Made by a program: the position numbers and the translations under genes. From the NCBI GenBank assembly GCA_021801545.1, contig JAJYXX010000429.1, positions 1-7,380 of the forward strand: 7,380 nucleotides of DNA, given 5' to 3'. The notes under the pieces are model-generated. The model was not told the DNA's origin, ran no database searches, and worked only from the letters and a program-made list of their open reading frames with translations. Positions 4,553-7,380 of this stretch are shown here, one piece after another (the first letter of the stretch is position 1; every line of letters begins with the position of its first letter). This DNA is from Chloroflexota bacterium. Lineage in GTDB: Bacteria; Chloroflexota; Limnocylindria; Limnocylindrales; CSP1-4.

Positions 4553-5595
4553 GCGCGTTGCCTCGATCGGCAGACTTGCTTAGGGCGAACTTCCCGCTGT
4601 CCGCGCCGACCGAGCTCCTCGACCGGGCCCCGTACTACTCGACGCGCCGTGGAGCCGCCTACCTTGGCGACGCGATGGACCTGCTCCGCGAAATGCCGGA
4701 CGGCTCGGTCAATCTCGTCATCACGTCTCCCCCGTACGCCCTCGAGTTCAAGAAGGAGTACGGGAACGAGCCACAGGCGAAATACGTCGAGTGGTTCCTA
4801 CCATTCGGCCGCGAGGTCCGGCGCATCCTCCGCGACGACGGGTCATTCGTGCTCAACATCGGCGGAGCCTGGCAGAAGGGGCATCCAACCCGTTCGCTCT
4901 ATCACTTCAGGCTACTGATCGAACTCGTCGAGACCGTCGGCTTCTTCCTCGCTCAGGAGATGTACTGGCACAATCCGGCCAAGATGCCGACCCCTGCCGA
5001 GTGGGTCAACGTCCAGCGGATCCGGGTCAAAGACTCCGTCGAGCCGTGCTGGTGGCTCTCGAAGACCGAGCGTCCCAAAGCGTCCAATCGGAACGTCCTC
5101 GTGCCCTATTCGGACGACATGGTCCGCCTCATCGAGCGTGGTTTCCGAGCCAAGCGCCGACCGAGCGGCCATCTCGCCAAGGCCTCCTGGGGCAAGGACC
5201 TCGGCGGCGCGATCCCGGGCAACGTCCTCACGATGGGCAACAACGATTCGAACGGGCGTTACCTGGCGCTGCTGTCGGAGAAGGGCTTCAAGGTCCACCC
5301 AGCTCGGTTCCCCGTCCAGCTACCGGAGTGGTTTCTCCGCTTTCTCACCGACCCCGGCGATGTTGTCGTGGATATCTTCGGAGGCTCGATGACGACCGGG
5401 TGGGCGGCCGAGCGCCTGGGTCGCCGCTGGCTCGGTTTCGAGCTCTCGGCGGAGTACCTCGAGGCGAGCCGGTGGCGGTTCTTCGGTGAGAACGGGCGCC
5501 TACTGACGGACGAAGAGCTGGGCAGCCCCGCCTCTGACCCTCCACGACCCATGACCCGGTCCACGCGCAGTCAGCGGCCGACGGCCCAGAGCTGA
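4549..5595 (+). CDS. DNA N4-cytosine methyltransferase, beta class, M.PvuII-like
   Basis: The 348-residue enzyme is expected to transfer a methyl group from S-adenosylmethionine to cytosine N4 in the restriction site, protecting host DNA. Motif IV is TSPPY (residues 59-63), the amino-methyltransferase catalytic loop in the form typical of N4C enzymes. The SAM-binding motif I is DIFGGSMTTG (275-284), preceded by motif X-like HPARFP (250-255). The order IV, recognition domain, X/I defines the beta class. From memory the whole length follows M.PvuII closely: KKEYGN and YVEWFL after motif IV, DGSFVLNIGGAW, EWVNVQRIRVKDSVEPCWWLSKTE, RPSGH, and SNGRYLA. The last ~25 residues (Ser/Pro/Arg-rich) are extra. 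ATG 4549 overlaps the endonuclease stop as ATGA, so translation is probably coupled. Base composition looks somewhat less GC-rich than serS next door, consistent with acquisition. Confidence 0.92.
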   Translation: MSALPRSADLLRANFPLSAPTELLDRAPYYSTRRGAAYLGDAMDLLREMPDGSVNLVITSPPYALEFKKEYGNEPQAKYVEWFLPFGREVRRILRDDGSFVLNIGGAWQKGHPTRSLYHFRLLIELVETVGFFLAQEMYWHNPAKMPTPAEWVNVQRIRVKDSVEPCWWLSKTERPKASNRNVLVPYSDDMVRLIERGFRAKRRPSGHLAKASWGKDLGGAIPGNVLTMGNNDSNGRYLALLSEKGFKVHPARFPVQLPEWFLRFLTDPGDVVVDIFGGSMTTGWAAERLGRRWLGFELSAEYLEASRWRFFGENGRLLTDEELGSPASDPPRPMTRSTRSQRPTAQS

Positions 5596-5620
5596 CCCAT
5601 CAGTGGGCTGACCCATCAGT
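5591..5620. repeat. 14-bp direct repeat spanning the methyltransferase/serS stops
   Basis: GCTGACCCATCAGT occurs at 5591-5604 and again at 5607-5620. The first copy supplies the methyltransferase stop (TGA 5593-5595); the second supplies the serS stop on the other strand (TCA 5616-5618). Each copy contains CTGA-CCCA-TCAG, a 4-bp inverted repeat. The 20 bases between the two genes are thus almost entirely repeat. Confidence 0.7.
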
Positions 5621-6956
5621 CCCGGCGGGCGATGACGTCCCGCCCCATGTAGGGCCGGAGCACCTCGGGCACGACGACCGAGCCGTCCGGCCGCTGGTAC
5701 GTCTCGAGGATCGCGGCGACGGTCCGGGCGAGGGCAAGGCCGGACCCGTTGAGTGTGTGGACGAGTTCCGGCTTGGCGCCCGGTTCGGGTCGATAGCGGA
5801 TCGCCATCCGGCGGGCCTGGTAGTCGCGAAAGTTCGAGCACGAGCTCACCTCGAGCCAGCGTTCGACGCCGGGCGACCAGACCTCGAGGTCGTACTTCTT
5901 CGCCTGGACGAAGCCCATCTCGCGGGTCGCCATCAGGAGCACCCGGTAGGCGAGCCCGAGACGCTGGAGGAGGGCCTCCGCCCGCCCGGTCATCCATTCG
6001 AGCGCCGTGGGCGACTCCTCCGGGCGCTCGAAGAGGACCATCTCGACCTTGTCGAACTGGTGGACGCGGAGGATGCCGCGGGTGTCCTTGCCGGCCGCGC
6101 CCGCCTCGCGCCGGAAGCACGGGGTGTACGCGGCGTATCGGATCGGCAGCTCGGCCGTCTCGAGGATCTCGTCGCGATGGAGGTTCGTCACCGGGACCTC
6201 GGCGGTCGGGACGAGGTAGAGCTCGTCGCGGGTCACGACGTACATCTGGTCTTCCTTGTCCGGAATCTGCCCGGTGCCGCGAGCGGAGGCGGTGTTCACG
6301 ACCGCCGGCGGCCAGACCTCGGTAAAACCGTGCTCGCGGGTGTGGACGTCGAGGAACCAGTTGATGAGTGCCCGCTGGAGCGCCGAACCGGCACCCTTGT
6401 AGACAGGGAACCCGGAGCCGGTGATCTTCGCGCCGCGGTCGTTGTCGATGATGTCGAGCGCCTCGCCGATCTCCCAGTGCGGCCGGCGGGTCCAGGTCGC
6501 GGCACCGGCGTCGGCACCGACCTCGCCTTCGTACGGCTGCTCCCGGGGCAGCAGCTCGCCCCAGATGCGGACCGTGACGTTCGCCTCCTCGCCCCCGACC
6601 GGAACGCCGGGATCGGCGGGGTTCGGGATCCGCAGCAGGAGCTCCTCGAGCTCGGCCTCGACCGTGGCCAGCTCGGCGTCGATCGCGTCGATCCGCTCGC
6701 CGGCCGCCGACGAGGCGCCCCGCAGCGCCGCGACCTCGGGGCCGTTCGGGTCGGCGCCGGCGCGCACCGCTTCGCCGATCCGGCGCGAAGCGGCGTTCCG
6801 TTCGGCCTTCAGGCGGTCACCCTCGGCGAGCAGCTCGCGCCGCCGGGCGTCGACCGCGAGCGCGGCATCGACGATCGAGGGATCCTCGCCCTTGTCGATC
6901 GCGCCCTGGCGGATCCGGTCGGCTTCCTCTCGCAGTCGGGCGACGCCGACGCTCAT
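5616..6956 (-). CDS. serS: Seryl-tRNA synthetase (class II)
   Basis: Seryl-tRNA synthetase charges tRNA-Ser (and tRNA-Sec where present) with serine using ATP. The 446-residue length is normal. Residues 1-110 form the N-terminal helical arm that grips the long variable arm of tRNA-Ser: charged heptad-like stretches such as RRRELLAEGDRLKAERNAAS and AIDAELATVEAELEELLLRIPN. The catalytic domain shows motif 1 around ALINWFLDVHTREHGFTEVWPP (196-217), the serine-binding TAE (251-253), and motif 2 YTPCFRREAGAAGKDTRGILRVHQF (277-301). WLEVSSCSNFRDYQARR follows (367-383), then motif 3 with TLNGSGLALARTVAAILE (401-418). Start ATG 6956 is supported by AAGGAGGGG at 6969-6961, six to seven bases ahead; the same frame is open further upstream but only reads the lysyl-tRNA synthetase repeat out of frame. 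It overlaps the upstream synthetase gene as ATGA. A serine tRNA is encoded on the same strand about 1.9 kb downstream. Confidence 0.97.
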   Translation of the reverse strand: MSVGVARLREEADRIRQGAIDKGEDPSIVDAALAVDARRRELLAEGDRLKAERNAASRRIGEAVRAGADPNGPEVAALRGASSAAGERIDAIDAELATVEAELEELLLRIPNPADPGVPVGGEEANVTVRIWGELLPREQPYEGEVGADAGAATWTRRPHWEIGEALDIIDNDRGAKITGSGFPVYKGAGSALQRALINWFLDVHTREHGFTEVWPPAVVNTASARGTGQIPDKEDQMYVVTRDELYLVPTAEVPVTNLHRDEILETAELPIRYAAYTPCFRREAGAAGKDTRGILRVHQFDKVEMVLFERPEESPTALEWMTGRAEALLQRLGLAYRVLLMATREMGFVQAKKYDLEVWSPGVERWLEVSSCSNFRDYQARRMAIRYRPEPGAKPELVHTLNGSGLALARTVAAILETYQRPDGSVVVPEVLRPYMGRDVIARRD

Positions 6957-7380
6957 CGGTCCCCTCCTTCCGTGATGGGGTCGGCGGCGCGAGCGGCACC
7001 GGCCGACCCCTCGTCGGCAGCTCGCTCCTCGTCGGCAGCTCGCTCCTCGTCGGCAGCTCGCTCCTCGTCGGCAGCTCGCTCCTCGTCGGCAGCTCGCTCC
7101 TCGTCGGCGCCGGCCGCACCCCAGCCCGCGGCCTCCCGCAGACGCTCGATGACGAAGGCCGGTTCGAGGCTCGCCAGCAGCCAGCCGGCCCGCGGCCCGT
7201 TCACCCGGCCAAGAAACGCGAGGTAGATCGCCCCGAAGGCGCGCCCGGCCGGAATGGCGGCCTCGGTCGCGACCGTGAAGATCCGCTCCTGCCACTCGTC
7301 GCCGGTACTCGGCCGCGAGCGCTCGGCCGACAGCGCGAGCGCGCCGAGGAAGAGCCGCTGATCCTCACCGAGCGCCGCCG
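6953..7380 (-). CDS. lysS: Lysyl-tRNA synthetase, class I (partial, C-terminal end)
   Basis: Only the last 141 residues are in the window; the catalytic Rossmann domain with HIGH and KMSKS-type motifs lies beyond the right edge. The visible part reads LGEDQRLFLGALALSAE, then GDEWQERIFTVATEAAIPAGRAFGAIY, then LAFLGRVNGPRAGWLLASLE and PAFVIERLREAAG. This is the helical anticodon-binding end of class I LysRS (LysK type), where 'aFkaiY..llGr..GPRaGwlla.l...fv..Rl' is characteristic. Class I LysRS is mainly archaeal but occurs in several bacterial phyla in place of the usual class II enzyme. The family normally stops soon after RLREA; here about 50 further residues follow, mostly five DEERAA repeats. 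The stop overlaps the serS start by four bases (ATGA), so the two synthetases are co-transcribed and probably translationally coupled. Confidence 0.85.
   Translation of the reverse strand, partial: AALGEDQRLFLGALALSAERSRPSTGDEWQERIFTVATEAAIPAGRAFGAIYLAFLGRVNGPRAGWLLASLEPAFVIERLREAAGWGAAGADEERAADEERAADEERAADEERAADEERAADEGSAGAARAADPITEGGDR
6961..6969 (-). promoter_or_regulatory. Ribosome-binding site deciding the serS start
   Basis: AAGGAGGGG on the minus strand ends four bases before ATG 6956 and lies inside the end of the lysyl-tRNA synthetase gene. It rules out the long in-frame upstream extension of serS. Confidence 0.8.
7010..7108 (-). repeat. 18-bp in-frame tandem repeat encoding (DEERAA)5
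   Basis: Five and a half exact copies of an 18-base unit (plus strand CTCGTCGGCAGCTCGCTC) starting at 7010. In the lysyl-tRNA synthetase frame it encodes five DEERAA units followed by DEG. The unit length is a multiple of three, so copy-number change keeps the frame. Copies are identical at the DNA level, suggesting recent expansion or active slippage. Confidence 0.92.

Noticed and set aside
3962..5595. Calling the system a PvuII isoschizomer (CAGCTG)
   Set aside because: The methylase resembles M.PvuII but the endonuclease does not resemble R.PvuII, and specificity cannot be read from sequence by eye.
7010..7108. CRISPR-like array
   Set aside because: The units are directly adjacent with no spacers and are in frame in a coding region, so this is a tandem repeat.
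5757..7226. 489-residue open frame on the plus strand
   Set aside because: It lies antisense to serS and the end of lysyl-tRNA synthetase, both of which have clear family motifs. Its own sequence shows no recognisable domain.
6957..7295. N-terminal extension of seryl-tRNA synthetase (559 residues in total)
   Set aside because: This stretch reads the lysyl-tRNA synthetase gene and its 18-bp repeat in another frame (RGASCR repeats). ATG 6956 has a strong ribosome-binding site and gives the normal family length.

Overview
The window is GC-rich (roughly 65-70 %), densely coded DNA from a bacterium. Three things point to Chloroflexota, possibly the GC-rich Limnocylindria-like lineages: a transcription-attenuating T-box ahead of trpE in very GC-rich DNA, a class I (archaeal-type) lysyl-tRNA synthetase, and probable leaderless genes. 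An actinobacterium is the main alternative. The taxon is an inference; no marker here settles it.

Layout. Positions 1-937 (minus) hold the N-terminal two thirds of anthranilate synthase component I (trpE, running off the left edge). Upstream of it, 997-1313 (minus) is a complete tryptophan T-box riboswitch: Stem I, a UGG specifier, the conserved T-box and a terminator hairpin. A good sigma-70-type promoter precedes it. From 1340 to 2013 there is no convincing gene, but the DNA is full of short repeats: a dyad with direct repeats next to the trpE promoter, three copies of a ~35-bp element, and a 23-bp tandem repeat. A small cupin protein follows (2014-2340, plus).

Positions 2382-3507 (minus) form a two-gene toxin-antitoxin module: a Xre/MbcA/ParS-type antitoxin, then a RES-domain toxin. 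Next is tRNA-Ser(UGA) (3673-3758, minus). On the opposite strand, 3962-5595, is a compact type II restriction-modification operon: a PD-(D/E)XK endonuclease, then, with an ATGA overlap, a PvuII-methylase-like N4-cytosine methyltransferase. It runs into the 3' end of seryl-tRNA synthetase (serS, 5616-6956, minus). serS overlaps by ATGA the end of a class I lysyl-tRNA synthetase (6953-7380, minus, running off the right edge). The tail of that synthetase carries a six-residue repeat encoded by an 18-bp tandem repeat.

How it fits together. The housekeeping layer is aminoacyl-tRNA metabolism and tryptophan synthesis: lysyl- and seryl-tRNA synthetases, a serine tRNA, and a trp gene that senses uncharged tRNA-Trp. 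A defence layer, the toxin-antitoxin pair and the restriction-modification operon, sits on both sides of tRNA-Ser. The restriction-modification operon separates serS from a serine tRNA on the same strand. Both defence modules have a -10-like box six bases before their first start codon, suggesting leaderless mRNAs.
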